From: Clostridia bacterium
GTDB taxonomy: Bacteria; Bacillota; Clostridia; TANB77; CAG-508
Direction of reading: 5' to 3'
Assembly (NCBI GenBank): GCA_016290095.1
Contig: JAEESU010000019.1
Coordinates: 1-64,000 of the forward strand
Length of the DNA stretch: 64,000 bases
Both the position numbers and the translations under genes were made by a program. The notes under the pieces were generated by a model. That model searched no databases. It was not told where the DNA came from and saw only the letters and a program-made list of their open reading frames with translations. Positions 39,358-49,216 of this stretch are shown here, piece after piece. The first letter of the stretch is position 1, and the number at the start of each line of letters is the position of its first letter.

Positions 39358-40936
39358 ATTCTGTTACTATTGTATTTTCATCTTTTTCTGGTTCTTTAAA
39401 ATCTGGATTTTTCTCGCCACATATACTACATATTCCATCTTCTTCTCTATATTGATGTTGTGTTGATTTTGGAATATCTTCTGTCTTTGTTTCACTACAT
39501 GTTTTACATGTATATGTCTTTACTCCTTTTTCTTTACATGTAGCTTCTGTAGTTATTACCCCCTCATCCCATTCATGATTATGTGGTTCTGGTGAAGTAA
39601 CTACTGTGTTTTCTATAATATTATTTTCTTGACTAGTATTATTTACTGTATTGTCTATGGTATTATTAACTTCGTTACTTACTTCATTTGCTGTATTAGA
39701 GATAGGTCTTTCAGTGGCTAACTTAGTTTCTTTATCTTTACAAACACTACATACTCTGACAAGAACAATATTTCCTTCTGTTGATTTTTCTTCATCTACT
39801 TCCCATTCGCTATATTTGTGAAGTTTAGTTGCAGGAATATCTATTTTTAAAGATTCTGAACATTCTTTACATCTCATTGTTTTATATCCTGGAGTTCCAC
39901 ATGTTGGTTCTGTTATTTTTCCAATAACTGTTCCATTTTCAAAATCATGTGTATGTTTTGGTTTTGCAACACTTCCATATCCAAAATAAGCAATATTCAT
40001 ATCTACATAACCACTTATTCCTGGTACTGAACCTTTTGAAGTTCTTTGCCACATCTGATAGCTTCCTGTATAATCTGTTGATGTTGTATAATGAGCTAGC
40101 CAAAACTTATATGGTAATCTACTTTTTTGAAATCTTTTTGTTATATCATTTTTGTTAGCATACATCATTGTTCCAAAACCTTGTGAACCTACATAATTTA
40201 AAAATGCTATAGCATTATTTGTGGCTTGCTCACCTGACAAATTAGCTGTTCTATGCATTCCAAATTCTTCAAAGTCATATGCTACTGGATATGTAATTGC
40301 ATAAGACTTTATTTTATCTACCACCCATGCTGCTTCTTGTAAAGCTTCGTCTTCTGTTCTAGCAGTAGAATAAAAATAAATTCCTACTTTTATACCGTTA
40401 CTTACTGCACCTTTAACATTTTGTCTAAAATAAGCATCTTCTTTAATATTTCCTTCTTCTGCATATCCTCTAAATCCAACTCTTATCATAGCAAATTGAA
40501 CTCCAGACTCTGCAACTTGTGGCCAGTTAATATTTCCTTGCCAAGAAGATACATCTATTCCAACATATTGTCCATCATTTTCGAATGATGCAACAGTTGC
40601 ATTTTCACCAGCATTTTTTTGTTTTTGACCATCTTCTGAATCTTTTGCTGCAGCAACAGTCCTTTTGGGAATTGTTATTTCTTTATCTTTATATTTAACT
40701 ACTTTTTCTTCTTTTTCTTCAACACTATCTACTGAATTATCTACAGCAACTTTTACTACTTGTTCTTTTACTTCTTCAACTTTTGCTTCTGTTGCTAATG
40801 TTTTAACTTCACCAGCAGTTGCTTGAGTTTGAACAGTATTATTAGAATTGTTATGAATAACTATTCCAATTACAGTGCCTACAATAACTACAGTAATTGC
40901 TAAAAATATAAATTTATATTTGCTTAAAAAACTCAT
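39356..40936 (-). CDS. GH25 lysozyme with C-terminal Cys-motif repeats
   Basis: A 526-residue exported muramidase. The N-terminus has a signal anchor (about 7-28) and a low-complexity Val/Lys/Glu region. The GH25 domain (about 125-325) starts YVGIDVSSWQGNINW and includes VAYDFEEFG, the two acidic catalytic positions, plus FWLAHY and YQMWQ. It should cleave the MurNAc-GlcNAc bond. Residues about 328-526 hold three modules with paired CxxC motifs (MRCKECSES, RVCSVCKD, YTCKTCSE and ICSICGE) separated by Asn/Thr-rich linkers. They are similar to zinc-ribbon-like repeats of clostridial surface proteins. It has its own promoter and terminator. Confidence 0.9.
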   Translation of the reverse strand: MSFLSKYKFIFLAITVVIVGTVIGIVIHNNSNNTVQTQATAGEVKTLATEAKVEEVKEQVVKVAVDNSVDSVEEKEEKVVKYKDKEITIPKRTVAAAKDSEDGQKQKNAGENATVASFENDGQYVGIDVSSWQGNINWPQVAESGVQFAMIRVGFRGYAEEGNIKEDAYFRQNVKGAVSNGIKVGIYFYSTARTEDEALQEAAWVVDKIKSYAITYPVAYDFEEFGMHRTANLSGEQATNNAIAFLNYVGSQGFGTMMYANKNDITKRFQKSRLPYKFWLAHYTTSTDYTGSYQMWQRTSKGSVPGISGYVDMNIAYFGYGSVAKPKHTHDFENGTVIGKITEPTCGTPGYKTMRCKECSESLKIDIPATKLHKYSEWEVDEEKSTEGNIVLVRVCSVCKDKETKLATERPISNTANEVSNEVNNTIDNTVNNTSQENNIIENTVVTSPEPHNHEWDEGVITTEATCKEKGVKTYTCKTCSETKTEDIPKSTQHQYREEDGICSICGEKNPDFKEPEKDENTIVTE

Positions 40937-40956
40937 AATAAAATACCTCTATTCGT

Positions 40957-40985
40957 ATTATACTTATTAAGATTATTTAGGTCAA
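40957..40985 (-). promoter_or_regulatory. Promoter of the GH25 lysozyme gene
   Basis: On the minus strand, TTGACC (40980-40985), a 17-nt spacer and a perfect TATAAT (40957-40962) just upstream of the start codon region. Confidence 0.78.
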
Positions 40986-41092
40986 GGTCAAAACGTTGGA
41001 AAAAGATTAAGATTTCATTAAATTTTTATTTCAAAAATATATATTAGTTTTTCATTTTGTTTATTAATCAAAAAATTTCAAAGAAATATTAT

Positions 41093-41144
41093 AAAAAGAA
41101 GATGAGCCTCTTTAGTAAAACTAAACATTCCTCATCTTCTTTTT
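41093..41144 (-). terminator. Terminator of pheST
   Basis: A long stem AAAAAGAAGATGAG/CTCATCTTCTTTT (41093-41106 with 41131-41144) encloses a smaller TTTAGT/ACTAAA hairpin, followed by a T-rich run on the minus strand, about 80 nt after pheT. Confidence 0.82.
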
Positions 41145-41225
41145 AACTATTTCTAATTTCACTTTTTTTCGATAATAAACTTCATTTCAAAATATAATAT
41201 ATATTTTTTAAAATAAAAAACTTAA

Positions 41226-43592
41226 TTATTTTCTTAATTCTGCACTAAATGTTTTTACTAATGTTTCTATTATCTTATCTACTACTGGATTTACTTCTTC
41301 ATCAGTTAATGTTTTACTGTTTGATCCAAATGTTAGTGAATAAGCAACACTTTTCTTACCTATCATAATTGGATTTTCGTATAAATCAAACATTTCATGT
41401 TTAACAAGTAAATTTCCACCTGATTTTTTAATTACTTTAGATATTTCATCTGCTGTTATATTCTTATCTAGTACTATAGCTATGTCTTTGTTTATTGTAG
41501 GATAAATAGAAATATCTTTAAATTTCATTTTGCTAACTTTCTTTGCTAATAACTTAGTTAAATTTATTTCCATTACAAATACTTGATCTTTTGTAACTTC
41601 TGGATGAAGTCTTCCTATTACTCCTACAATTTCTCCATTTACATTTATCTCAGCAACTTGACCTGGATGGAATTCTTTTATGTTTTCTTTTGGTAAAACA
41701 AAGCTATATCTTCCGCTATATCCTAAATAATCTAATACTTCTTCTGCAATTCCTTTTATAATAAAGAAATCAACATTCTTTTTACTATTAATTCCAAGAT
41801 AATATTCACCAGTCATTAAAGTACATAATTTTGTATCTTCACCATAAACATTATCTTTTTTATAGAATCCTTTTCCTATTTCAAAAATAGAAACATCTTT
41901 ATTATAATGCGCTTTATTATATTCATATATTTTAACCATTGATGGAATCATGCTATATCTTAATGTATTTCTTTCTTCTGTCATTGGATCTAATAATTTT
42001 AGTTCTTCAAATGAATCATTTGTATATTTATGTGATTCTTTATCATTAACCAAAACATATGATAATGTTTCATTAAGTCCAAGTGAAACCATTTTATCCC
42101 TGATTGATCTTTCTGTTTTATTTACAGATCCAATTTTCATTGGAACAACAGGTAGCTTTCCTTCAATATTATCTACTCCATATATTCTTCCGACTTCTTC
42201 TACTAAATCTTCTTTTATGCTTAAATCCATTCTTCTAGTAGGAGCTGTAACTGTAATTATATCTCCATTTGTTTTTGTTTCAAAATCTAATTTTCTGAAA
42301 ACATCTATTGCATCTTCTGATTTAATATTAGTGCCTAATCTGTCATTAATATCTTTTATTGTAATATCAATCTTTTTTGGTTTTTTATCTGCATTATCAT
42401 AAATAACTGTTCCTGTAACAATAGTAGCATTAGCATATTCCTCTAAAAGTTTAACAGCTCTTTCCATTGCCATATATGTTCTATTTGGGTCTAATCCTTT
42501 TTCAAAACGATTGCTTGCTTCACTTCTTACAATCTTCTTTGATGTTTTTCTTACCTTTACAGAGTCAAATATAGCTGCTTCTATTAATACATTTTTTGTA
42601 ATAGGTTCAATTTCAGTATCCATTCCACCCATTACACCTGCAAGACCTATAGCTCTTTTTCCATCAGAAATAACAATATCTGTATCTTCCAACTCTCTTT
42701 CTATTTCATCAAGAGTAGTTAGTTTTTCACCTTTTTTTGCCATTCTAACTTCTATTACATCTTCTAGTCTATCAGCATCATAAAAATGAAGTGGTTGGCC
42801 AAGTTCAATCATGACATAATTACTAATATCTACAACATTATTTATTGGTCTAATTCCACATGCGATTAATCTATTTTTTATGAAATCTGGGCTCTCTTTA
42901 ATAGTAACATTTAAAGCCTTTCTTGCTAAAAATAATTTACAATTTTCTGTATTTACTAATATTTTAAAAGATTTATTTAAATCTTCGCCAGATTCATTAT
43001 GAGATAAATCCACAGGTTTTACTTTCTTATCATAGATTGCGCCTACCTCATAAGCCATTCCTAGCATGCTTAGTAAGTCACCTCTGTTAGCTGTTAATTC
43101 GAAATCAATAACCTCATCATCTAATTTCATATATTCGATTGGATCTTTACCAACAGGTGCATCATCTGGTAAAATATGAATTCCATTTTTATCTTCTTCT
43201 GATAAAAACTTCTTATCAATTCCAATCTCATATAAAGCACAAATCATTCCATTAGATTCTTGACCTCTAATATTTCCTTTTTTGATTTTAATATCTCCTG
43301 GAAGTTCAGCACCATTTTGTGCAACAATAACTTTTATTCCAGCTTTAACATTTGGAGCACCACATACTATATTTAACACTTCATTTCCAATATCTACCTT
43401 ACAGCAATGTAAATGATCTGAATCCGGATGTTCCACACATTCTAACACTTTTCCAATAATAAGATGCGTTGCAGGAACTAATTTTTCTGCGCTATCATAT
43501 TCATTTCCTACTCTAGTCATATCTTCAGCTAAAGTTTTTAAATCTACGTCTACATCTACATAATCTTTTAAAAAGTTTCTACTTAATATCAT
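41226..43592 (-). CDS. pheT: Phenylalanine-tRNA ligase beta subunit
   Basis: A full-length 788-residue bacterial PheT. Domains in order: tRNA-binding EMAP-like domain (about 40-155, with CVEHPDSDHLHCCKVD), B3/4 editing domain (about 210-385), B5 domain (about 400-470), catalytic-like core that contacts PheS, and the C-terminal FDX-ACB anticodon-binding domain (about 695-788, with FKDISIYPTINKDIAIV). It works as alpha2beta2 with PheS to charge tRNA-Phe and to edit Tyr-tRNA. It follows pheS by 13 nt and shares its T-box control. Confidence 0.98.
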   Translation of the reverse strand: MILSRNFLKDYVDVDVDLKTLAEDMTRVGNEYDSAEKLVPATHLIIGKVLECVEHPDSDHLHCCKVDIGNEVLNIVCGAPNVKAGIKVIVAQNGAELPGDIKIKKGNIRGQESNGMICALYEIGIDKKFLSEEDKNGIHILPDDAPVGKDPIEYMKLDDEVIDFELTANRGDLLSMLGMAYEVGAIYDKKVKPVDLSHNESGEDLNKSFKILVNTENCKLFLARKALNVTIKESPDFIKNRLIACGIRPINNVVDISNYVMIELGQPLHFYDADRLEDVIEVRMAKKGEKLTTLDEIERELEDTDIVISDGKRAIGLAGVMGGMDTEIEPITKNVLIEAAIFDSVKVRKTSKKIVRSEASNRFEKGLDPNRTYMAMERAVKLLEEYANATIVTGTVIYDNADKKPKKIDITIKDINDRLGTNIKSEDAIDVFRKLDFETKTNGDIITVTAPTRRMDLSIKEDLVEEVGRIYGVDNIEGKLPVVPMKIGSVNKTERSIRDKMVSLGLNETLSYVLVNDKESHKYTNDSFEELKLLDPMTEERNTLRYSMIPSMVKIYEYNKAHYNKDVSIFEIGKGFYKKDNVYGEDTKLCTLMTGEYYLGINSKKNVDFFIIKGIAEEVLDYLGYSGRYSFVLPKENIKEFHPGQVAEINVNGEIVGVIGRLHPEVTKDQVFVMEINLTKLLAKKVSKMKFKDISIYPTINKDIAIVLDKNITADEISKVIKKSGGNLLVKHEMFDLYENPIMIGKKSVAYSLTFGSNSKTLTDEEVNPVVDKIIETLVKTFSAELRK

Positions 43593-43605
43593 TCTTCAGT
43601 TCCTC

Positions 43606-44655
43606 CTATTCTTCATCTTTTCTATCAAATTGACTTAAGAATTTAACATCATTTGTATATAGATATCTCATATCAGTAATTCCATATCTAAACATTGCCA
43701 AACGATCTATTCCTGTACCAAATGCAAATCCAGCATATTCATTTGGATCGTATCCATTCATTTCTAAAACGTTTGGATGAACCATACCAGCACCTAAAAC
43801 TTCTATCCATCCAGTTTTCTTACAAAGTGGACATCCTTTTCCACCACACTTAAAACATGTAACATCAACTTCATAAGATGGCTCTGTAAATGGGAAATAG
43901 CTTGGTCTAAATCTTAGTTCAGAATTTGCACCAATCATCTTTTTAACAAATACTTCTAATGTACCTTTTAAATCTGCCAAAGATACATTTAATTCTTTCT
44001 TATCAATTACTAAACCTTCAACTTGATTAAATTGATGAGAATGTGTTGCATCATCTTCTCTTCTATATGTTTTTCCTGTGCAAACCATTCTGATTGGAGA
44101 TTTTTCTGTGTTTGCAAGCATTGTTCTTGCTTGAACTGCAGAAGTTTGTGTTCTTAGTAAATACTCATTTGTAATGTAAAAACTATCTTGCATATCTCTT
44201 GCAGGATGTCCAGCTGGAAGATTTAGTCTTTCAAAACAAAACTCATCAGTTTCAAGTTCTGGTCCGTCTACAACATCATATCCCATAGAAACAAACAAAT
44301 CTTGTATATCTTCTATTACTCTATTAATTGGATGTTTACTACCTCTTTTTATCTTTGTACTTGGCATAGTAATATCAATTTTTTCTTTTTCTAATTTTTG
44401 ATTTAAGCTAGCCGCTTTCATTTTTTCTTCTGCTTTAGCCATACTCTCTTCAATTTCTTTTCTTACTTGATTTACCATATTACCAACTTTAGGTCTCTCC
44501 TCAGCTGATAGTTCTCCTAATCCTTTAAGCATATTTGAAAGTTCGCTTTTCTTTCCTAAAAGCTTAATTTTTAGATCTTGCAATTCTTGCAAGTTTTGAA
44601 TTTTTTCCATTTCTTCTTTAGCTTTTGAAGCGATTTCTTCTAACTTTTCTTTCAT
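43606..44655 (-). CDS. pheS: Phenylalanine-tRNA ligase alpha subunit
   Basis: 349 residues from the ATG at 44655 (MKEKLEEIASKAKEEM), chosen for AAGGAGGG 5 nt upstream; an earlier in-frame start lies inside the T-box terminator. It has an N-terminal coiled coil (1-90), then the class II catalytic core with motif 2 around RMVCTGKTYRREDDATHSHQ and motif 3 GTGIDRLAMFRYGI. A Cys4 set (CFKCGGKGCPLC) seen in many bacterial PheS is present. It is the first structural gene of the pheST operon. Confidence 0.98.
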   Translation of the reverse strand: MKEKLEEIASKAKEEMEKIQNLQELQDLKIKLLGKKSELSNMLKGLGELSAEERPKVGNMVNQVRKEIEESMAKAEEKMKAASLNQKLEKEKIDITMPSTKIKRGSKHPINRVIEDIQDLFVSMGYDVVDGPELETDEFCFERLNLPAGHPARDMQDSFYITNEYLLRTQTSAVQARTMLANTEKSPIRMVCTGKTYRREDDATHSHQFNQVEGLVIDKKELNVSLADLKGTLEVFVKKMIGANSELRFRPSYFPFTEPSYEVDVTCFKCGGKGCPLCKKTGWIEVLGAGMVHPNVLEMNGYDPNEYAGFAFGTGIDRLAMFRYGITDMRYLYTNDVKFLSQFDRKDEE

Positions 44656-44689
44656 ATTTCCCTCCTTAATTTTTGGGGACACAAAACAA

Positions 44690-44947
44690 CAAAAAGTCCT
44701 ATGTACTAAGTACATAGGACGAATTTCTCCGTGTTACCACCTAAATTTATTAACAAAATAGTTAACCTCATTAATGTTATAACGTGACAAACGTTTATGG
44801 CTACTGATATTTCACCATAAAACCTTGAAAGTGAAATTTCAATAATTTAAGTATAAACAAACTTTCAGCGTAGCATTTGTTTTCTCTAAAATACTTTTAC
44901 AAACTATCTACTTTGCTTTCTTCAAACGGCATAAATATTATGTAAAT
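44690..44947 (-). promoter_or_regulatory. T-box riboswitch leader of pheST
   Basis: The minus strand carries the T-box-like element AGGTGGTAACACGG (44729-44742), which pairs with the acceptor end of uncharged tRNA. It is followed by a terminator hairpin GTCCTATGTA/TACATAGGAC (44696-44705 with 44711-44720) and a T-run. Upstream, about 200 nt hold the stem I region. Binding of uncharged tRNA-Phe should prevent termination and raise pheST expression. Specificity is inferred from the genes; a UUC specifier is plausible around 44835-44850 but I could not fold it with confidence. Confidence 0.9.
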
Positions 44948-44976
44948 AATATAACATATTTATTTTTAAATTGCAA
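44948..44976 (-). promoter_or_regulatory. Promoter of the pheST T-box transcript
   Basis: On the minus strand, TTGCAA (44971-44976), a 17-nt spacer and TATATT (44948-44953), immediately upstream of the T-box leader. Confidence 0.7.
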
Positions 44977-44982
44977 CATTTT

Positions 44983-45159
44983 TTATAAAACTAGTGCATC
45001 ATCATCTTCTTTGCTTAGTGATTCTTGTTTTTTAGTAATTGCTTTTGCTTTTTCATTTTCTTTTGCTCTTGAAGCAATTTTAGCAATAGAATTTATTGCA
45101 ATAGAATAAGGACCTGCACCTTTTACAAAATGTTCGTTTATTTGATCTTCAAAACTCAT
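44983..45159 (-). CDS. Small hypothetical protein (58 residues)
   Basis: An ORF starting MSFEDQINEHFVKGAG with AAAGGA about 8 nt before the ATG. It is predicted to be a single long helix with a charged C-terminal half (KENEKAKAITKKQESLSK) and an acidic end EDDDALVL. It is soluble and unrecognised. It lies 18 nt downstream of the 45178-46062 gene and is probably the last cistron of that operon; the pheST promoter starts just after it. Confidence 0.65.
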   Translation of the reverse strand: MSFEDQINEHFVKGAGPYSIAINSIAKIASRAKENEKAKAITKKQESLSKEDDDALVL

Positions 45160-45177
45160 AAAAGTTTCCTTTCTAGA

Positions 45178-46062
45178 TTATCCTTGTATATTTGATAATT
45201 CATTATTTTTAAAGCTCTCTATTCTCAATCTTAAAGGATCTATTATTGTATTTTCTACAACTTTTGCTGTATTAAATCTAGAACTAAAAAATCTTGTAAT
45301 TCTTGCAAATAATCTTGGCCTTTTTATACTTGTTGTTAAAGACTTATCTCCAACTTCCATAGCGTCATAAATACTTTTTTTCTTTCTTTCATTTACTCTA
45401 TCAATTTCAGCATTTACCATTGCTATTTCTTTTTCAAATCCCATCATAATTTCTTTATTTTGAGTTTTTTCATTAGAAAACCTTTCTAGCATGTCTATAA
45501 CTGACTCTTTTATCTCTCCAGCGACATCATTACTATCAATTAATTTTGTAATCATTTTAGGATCTGCAATATTACTCTCTTCTTTTTTCTTTAAGAATTT
45601 TTTTAATACATTATTAAAATTTTCTTTTAATGTTTTTCTTACTTTATCATCTTTTTGAGTATTTTCAGTTTCTACCATCATATTATATAAATACTCATCA
45701 TTTAAAATTGAACCTATTAAACCAGCTTCTAATTCAACTTTTTTTAATATAAGTTGTTCAATTTTTCCATCATAAAAACTCCCCAAATCTATTAAAGCTT
45801 TTTCATAACTGGTAATTGTTTCTGTAACAATTTCTTTAGTTTTATCATAATTTTTAGAACCCTCTCTAAAATTAGGATTTAAACGATATATTTCAGCTTT
45901 AATAGAGTTTAGTTGATTATCCACTTTTTCACTTATTACTTCTTCAGAAACTTTATTTACATATGCTCTTCGAATTTTTGCTTCTGTTTTCACATTGCTT
46001 TCAGTTTCATCATACAATCTTTTTAGAGCAATACAAACTTCTTGTTCAGATAAATCTTCCAC
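45178..46062 (-). CDS. Cytoplasmic coiled-coil hypothetical protein
   Basis: 294 residues, starting at a GTG (46060-46062) with AAGGGGG 7 nt upstream. No signal or TM. The sequence is helical throughout, with coiled-coil stretches around 25-60, 95-115 and 190-230 (EKEIAMVNAEIDRVNERKK). A basic aromatic segment near the C-terminus (RPRLFARITRFFSSRFN) could bind membrane or nucleic acid. I do not recognise the family. It sits between two small ORFs in what looks like one operon. Confidence 0.7.
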   Translation of the reverse strand: MEDLSEQEVCIALKRLYDETESNVKTEAKIRRAYVNKVSEEVISEKVDNQLNSIKAEIYRLNPNFREGSKNYDKTKEIVTETITSYEKALIDLGSFYDGKIEQLILKKVELEAGLIGSILNDEYLYNMMVETENTQKDDKVRKTLKENFNNVLKKFLKKKEESNIADPKMITKLIDSNDVAGEIKESVIDMLERFSNEKTQNKEIMMGFEKEIAMVNAEIDRVNERKKKSIYDAMEVGDKSLTTSIKRPRLFARITRFFSSRFNTAKVVENTIIDPLRLRIESFKNNELSNIQG

Positions 46063-46074
46063 AGTATAGCCCCC

Positions 46075-46218
46075 TTACTTGCTTATAGTGTTCTTTGCTT
46101 CAGTAAAATTTCCTTTTTTGTCTTCTTCAATTCTTTTTAGAAGTTGCATCATTTCCTCCGCTGTCATATAATCCAAATTATAAATTTTGTTTTCATACAC
46201 AACAGTTCCAAGTTTCAT
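46075..46218 (-). CDS. Small hypothetical protein (47 residues)
   Basis: ORF starting MKLGTVVYENKIYNLDYM with GGAGGG 6-8 nt upstream of the ATG, an excellent start. It continues TAEEMMQLLKRIEEDKK and ends TISK. It probably folds as a short beta hairpin followed by a helix. It precedes the coiled-coil gene by 12 nt and follows the propeller gene by 14 nt, so the four genes are likely co-transcribed. No family recognised. Confidence 0.65.
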   Translation of the reverse strand: MKLGTVVYENKIYNLDYMTAEEMMQLLKRIEEDKKGNFTEAKNTISK

Positions 46219-46232
46219 AGGCACCCTCCAAA

Positions 46233-47219
46233 TTATTCATATACTATTTCTTTTGCAGCTTTCCCATTTGTTTTAACTCTGTACATTTGATACATCTGTG
46301 TTTCATCTTGTCTTTTATCTAAATAATACATTGTTCCATCAACAATATTAATACTTGTTGTAGTAATTTCTGTTGAAACAATTTCACTTGATTTCTTTCC
46401 TTTTAAATCACATCTACAAATTTTACCATTAATAATATCTAAATAATAAATATATTTACTCGTCACATTAAACATTCCATTACTTACAAAAGAAGTAACT
46501 ACTGTTCTTGAAGAACCATCTGTTTTTATCCTACATAATGCATTTTCTTCTGAGTCATAATAATAAATCCATTTTTTCATCAATTGAATCTTTTCTATAT
46601 TATAATCAGTTGATATTTCTTTTTTATCCATTCCATTTATTCCAACAGAATATAAAAATCCAACATTATCTGTAAAATAAATCTTTTCTTTATCTAATAC
46701 AAAATCTCTTATATCTGCAACTGTAATAACAACTTCTTCACCATTTTCTAAAGATAGTTTAGCAATTCCTGTTGAACCATCTTTGTTAATTGCATAATAT
46801 ACATACCCATCTTTTATATAAAATTTATCTATTCTTGTATTTAATGTTTTTATTTTTTTGTAATCATCTCCATTTGTATTAACACACATTAAATCAATTG
46901 TATTAACTTTTGAAATAGTAATATAGTATAACTTTCCATTATATAATGTTATAGAATATGCTGTTTCATCAGTAATTTGATATTCTTTTCCACCCTTTAC
47001 TTTTACAATTCCTTCATCATATTTATTGTAAAATACAGTACTTCCATCTGATGTAGCTAAACCTTGATTAGAAAGATTTCCATAAGCCTTCTCTTTTGAA
47101 AATATCGCAGAAATTAGTTTAGAAATTCCAAAAATAATTAAGAATAACAATATAGCTACAATGATTAATACAATTATACGTCTTCTAGTAAGTTTTAATT
47201 TTCTTTCTTTCTTTTCCAT
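46233..47219 (-). CDS. Membrane-anchored DUF5050-type beta-propeller protein
   Basis: 328 residues from the ATG at 47219, with GAGGAG 6 nt upstream; an earlier ATG at 47243 overlaps the previous stop and lacks a ribosome site. A basic cytoplasmic tail (KKERKLKLTRRR) precedes a TM (about 16-40). The remainder is a run of about six to seven repeats of the form YxNGKLYYI / KDGYVYYAINKDG / EKIYFTDNVGFLYSV, the pattern of DUF5050 propellers. It is anchored outside the membrane; the ligand is unknown. It follows the 613-residue anchored protein directly and they probably act together. Confidence 0.8.
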   Translation of the reverse strand: MEKKERKLKLTRRRIIVLIIVAILLFLIIFGISKLISAIFSKEKAYGNLSNQGLATSDGSTVFYNKYDEGIVKVKGGKEYQITDETAYSITLYNGKLYYITISKVNTIDLMCVNTNGDDYKKIKTLNTRIDKFYIKDGYVYYAINKDGSTGIAKLSLENGEEVVITVADIRDFVLDKEKIYFTDNVGFLYSVGINGMDKKEISTDYNIEKIQLMKKWIYYYDSEENALCRIKTDGSSRTVVTSFVSNGMFNVTSKYIYYLDIINGKICRCDLKGKKSSEIVSTEITTTSINIVDGTMYYLDKRQDETQMYQMYRVKTNGKAAKEIVYE

Positions 47220-47242
47220 ATTTCTCTCCTCTTCTGAATACA

Positions 47243-49084
47243 TTATTGTATATCTGTTAAATAAAAGTCTTTGCTAATACTAAACATGTAAATATCAACT
47301 ACTATAATTGCACTTTCTTCTCCAATATTAACAAATACATCATGTCCTTCAATATTTAAATTGTTTAAATCTTGTATTGTCAGTGTTCTACCTTCTAGTT
47401 GAGCTTGTGTCATTAGACCAGATACTGTTTGATATAAAGCATTTCTTGCTTCATCTATTGAAACCTCAATAACATTCGAACTTTCACCATAAGTGTTGTA
47501 ATCTATAAAATTTAAATTTTCCCTTTTTTCATTATAAGTAGATAAAAATTTATTGTATAGGTTTTGTACAACTGCAGAATATTCCTCCGCACCTAAATTG
47601 TTTAAAAACAAACAATTATCTGGATTCAATTCTTCAATTTCTGACACTACTGAAAACCTTATTTCGTTATCTATAATACATTTTAATTCACCATCATTTG
47701 TTAAATACGAAACAACAATATCATTATAGTAATTTTGAGAGTTAACGGTTCCTTCTGTATCAATTTCAAAATTAATTCTTCTATTTATTACTCCTGCCTC
47801 GATGAAACTATAATTAGCAAAGATTTCTGTTTTAGCACTCTCTTCATTTTTATCAATACTTAACGTAAATCCATCTTTAACTTCATCTTCTACATAAGTA
47901 ATTCTTATACTAGTTTTTTTATCAGAATCTGTATGAGGGAATTCTATTTCGAGTGTATTATTGCTAGGTAATAATATACTAATCTTTTCCACTCTTTGAA
48001 TGCTTGAATATATTTTGCACTCTAAACCATTTCCATCATAGATTTTTAATTTTTCTATTAATTTATTTATTTCTAATATAAAATTATTATACGAAATATC
48101 TATTTTATTTCCAAGTAAAATATTTTTAAAATCTATATTTATCTTATCATTATCTTCGATATTTGTTTCAGCTTGATTACCTATATCTTGTCCACCAATT
48201 TTAATATCTTTAATAATTGGTGTGTTTGAATCAATAGTAAACACTGTTGCATCATCTTTTCCTGTAATAATGCTATTAATTAGTTTATCATCACTTTTCA
48301 ATTTTTCTAACAATTTGATCAAAATATAATTTAAATCGGCTTGTTCTAGCTTTAAATTGTATGAGGTAACTTCGACTTCTTCATTATTATTTTTTATTAC
48401 ATAGTTTTCATCAATTGAAAACATTTCTTCTGTTAATTCATCTGTAATAGCGTTTTTATATTCAACTAAGTAATTTTGTATATCTGATTTTGATAAATCT
48501 ATTTTATTTTTATTTTTTAAAATATTAAAATTAAAATTAGTATTAAATATTTTATTAACATCATCATAATTAGCTGATACATATTTTTCATATATCTCAT
48601 CTGAATATAAAGCAATTTCATCATCTGAAGAAAGTACTTTAAAGTTAAAAATGTCATTTCCAGAATATTTTAAATATACTTCATTAATTGACTTTGAATC
48701 AGAACCTCTTCTTTTAGAATTCAATTTAATATCAAATTTGCTAAAATCTAGATTCCTTAAATATTCATTATCAAATTCTCTAATACTATTAGTAAAATTA
48801 ATATTATTATTTATTTCAAAATCTTCAGTTAACAATTTACTATAAATTTTTTCGTAAATCTGATTATTAGCTATTTTATTTATATTCGTATTAGAAGCTT
48901 GCATTATAAATAAATCTTTTGCAGATACTTCTGGGTTACTTTTTTTAAAATAATAATTTGCAAAAAATAATCCTCCTACAATAAGAATAACAAAAATCAA
49001 AAATATTATTGGTCCTCTACCACTCTGTTTATCGGACTTATCGCTTGCACCAATTTGAATATCGTCGATTCCTCTATTATTCAT
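47243..49084 (-). CDS. Large single-pass membrane protein of unknown function
   Basis: 613 residues with a short soluble N-terminus (MNNRGIDDIQIGASDKSD), a TM at about 25-45 (PIIFLIFVILIVGGLFFA), and a large Asn/Asp/Ile-rich extracytoplasmic part. That part alternates short strands and acidic loops and contains no Cys-based or catalytic motif that I recognise. GAAGGAG precedes the ATG and a good promoter lies just upstream. It heads an operon with the DUF5050-type propeller, two small ORFs and a coiled-coil protein. Confidence 0.7.
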   Translation of the reverse strand: MNNRGIDDIQIGASDKSDKQSGRGPIIFLIFVILIVGGLFFANYYFKKSNPEVSAKDLFIMQASNTNINKIANNQIYEKIYSKLLTEDFEINNNINFTNSIREFDNEYLRNLDFSKFDIKLNSKRRGSDSKSINEVYLKYSGNDIFNFKVLSSDDEIALYSDEIYEKYVSANYDDVNKIFNTNFNFNILKNKNKIDLSKSDIQNYLVEYKNAITDELTEEMFSIDENYVIKNNNEEVEVTSYNLKLEQADLNYILIKLLEKLKSDDKLINSIITGKDDATVFTIDSNTPIIKDIKIGGQDIGNQAETNIEDNDKINIDFKNILLGNKIDISYNNFILEINKLIEKLKIYDGNGLECKIYSSIQRVEKISILLPSNNTLEIEFPHTDSDKKTSIRITYVEDEVKDGFTLSIDKNEESAKTEIFANYSFIEAGVINRRINFEIDTEGTVNSQNYYNDIVVSYLTNDGELKCIIDNEIRFSVVSEIEELNPDNCLFLNNLGAEEYSAVVQNLYNKFLSTYNEKRENLNFIDYNTYGESSNVIEVSIDEARNALYQTVSGLMTQAQLEGRTLTIQDLNNLNIEGHDVFVNIGEESAIIVVDIYMFSISKDFYLTDIQ

Positions 49085-49108
49085 AAACTCTCCTTCAACT
49101 TATTACAT

Positions 49109-49137
49109 ATTATATATAAAAAAGAAAAAAATAACAA
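49109..49137 (-). promoter_or_regulatory. Promoter of the 47243-49084 operon
   Basis: On the minus strand, TTGTTA (49132-49137), a 17-nt spacer and a perfect TATAAT (49109-49114). Confidence 0.65.
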
Positions 49138-49172
49138 TAATTTAACTATTTTTTTTAAGTTTTTTATATAAC

Positions 49173-49203
49173 AAAAAAAGCGTTATTTTCATAACGCTTT
49201 CTC
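49173..49203 (-). terminator. Terminator of spoVG
   Basis: A 10-bp perfect stem AAAGCGTTAT/ATAACGCTTT (49177-49186 with 49191-49200), a 4-nt loop and a T7 run on the minus strand. Confidence 0.9.
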
Positions 49204-49216
49204 TATATTCATAAAA

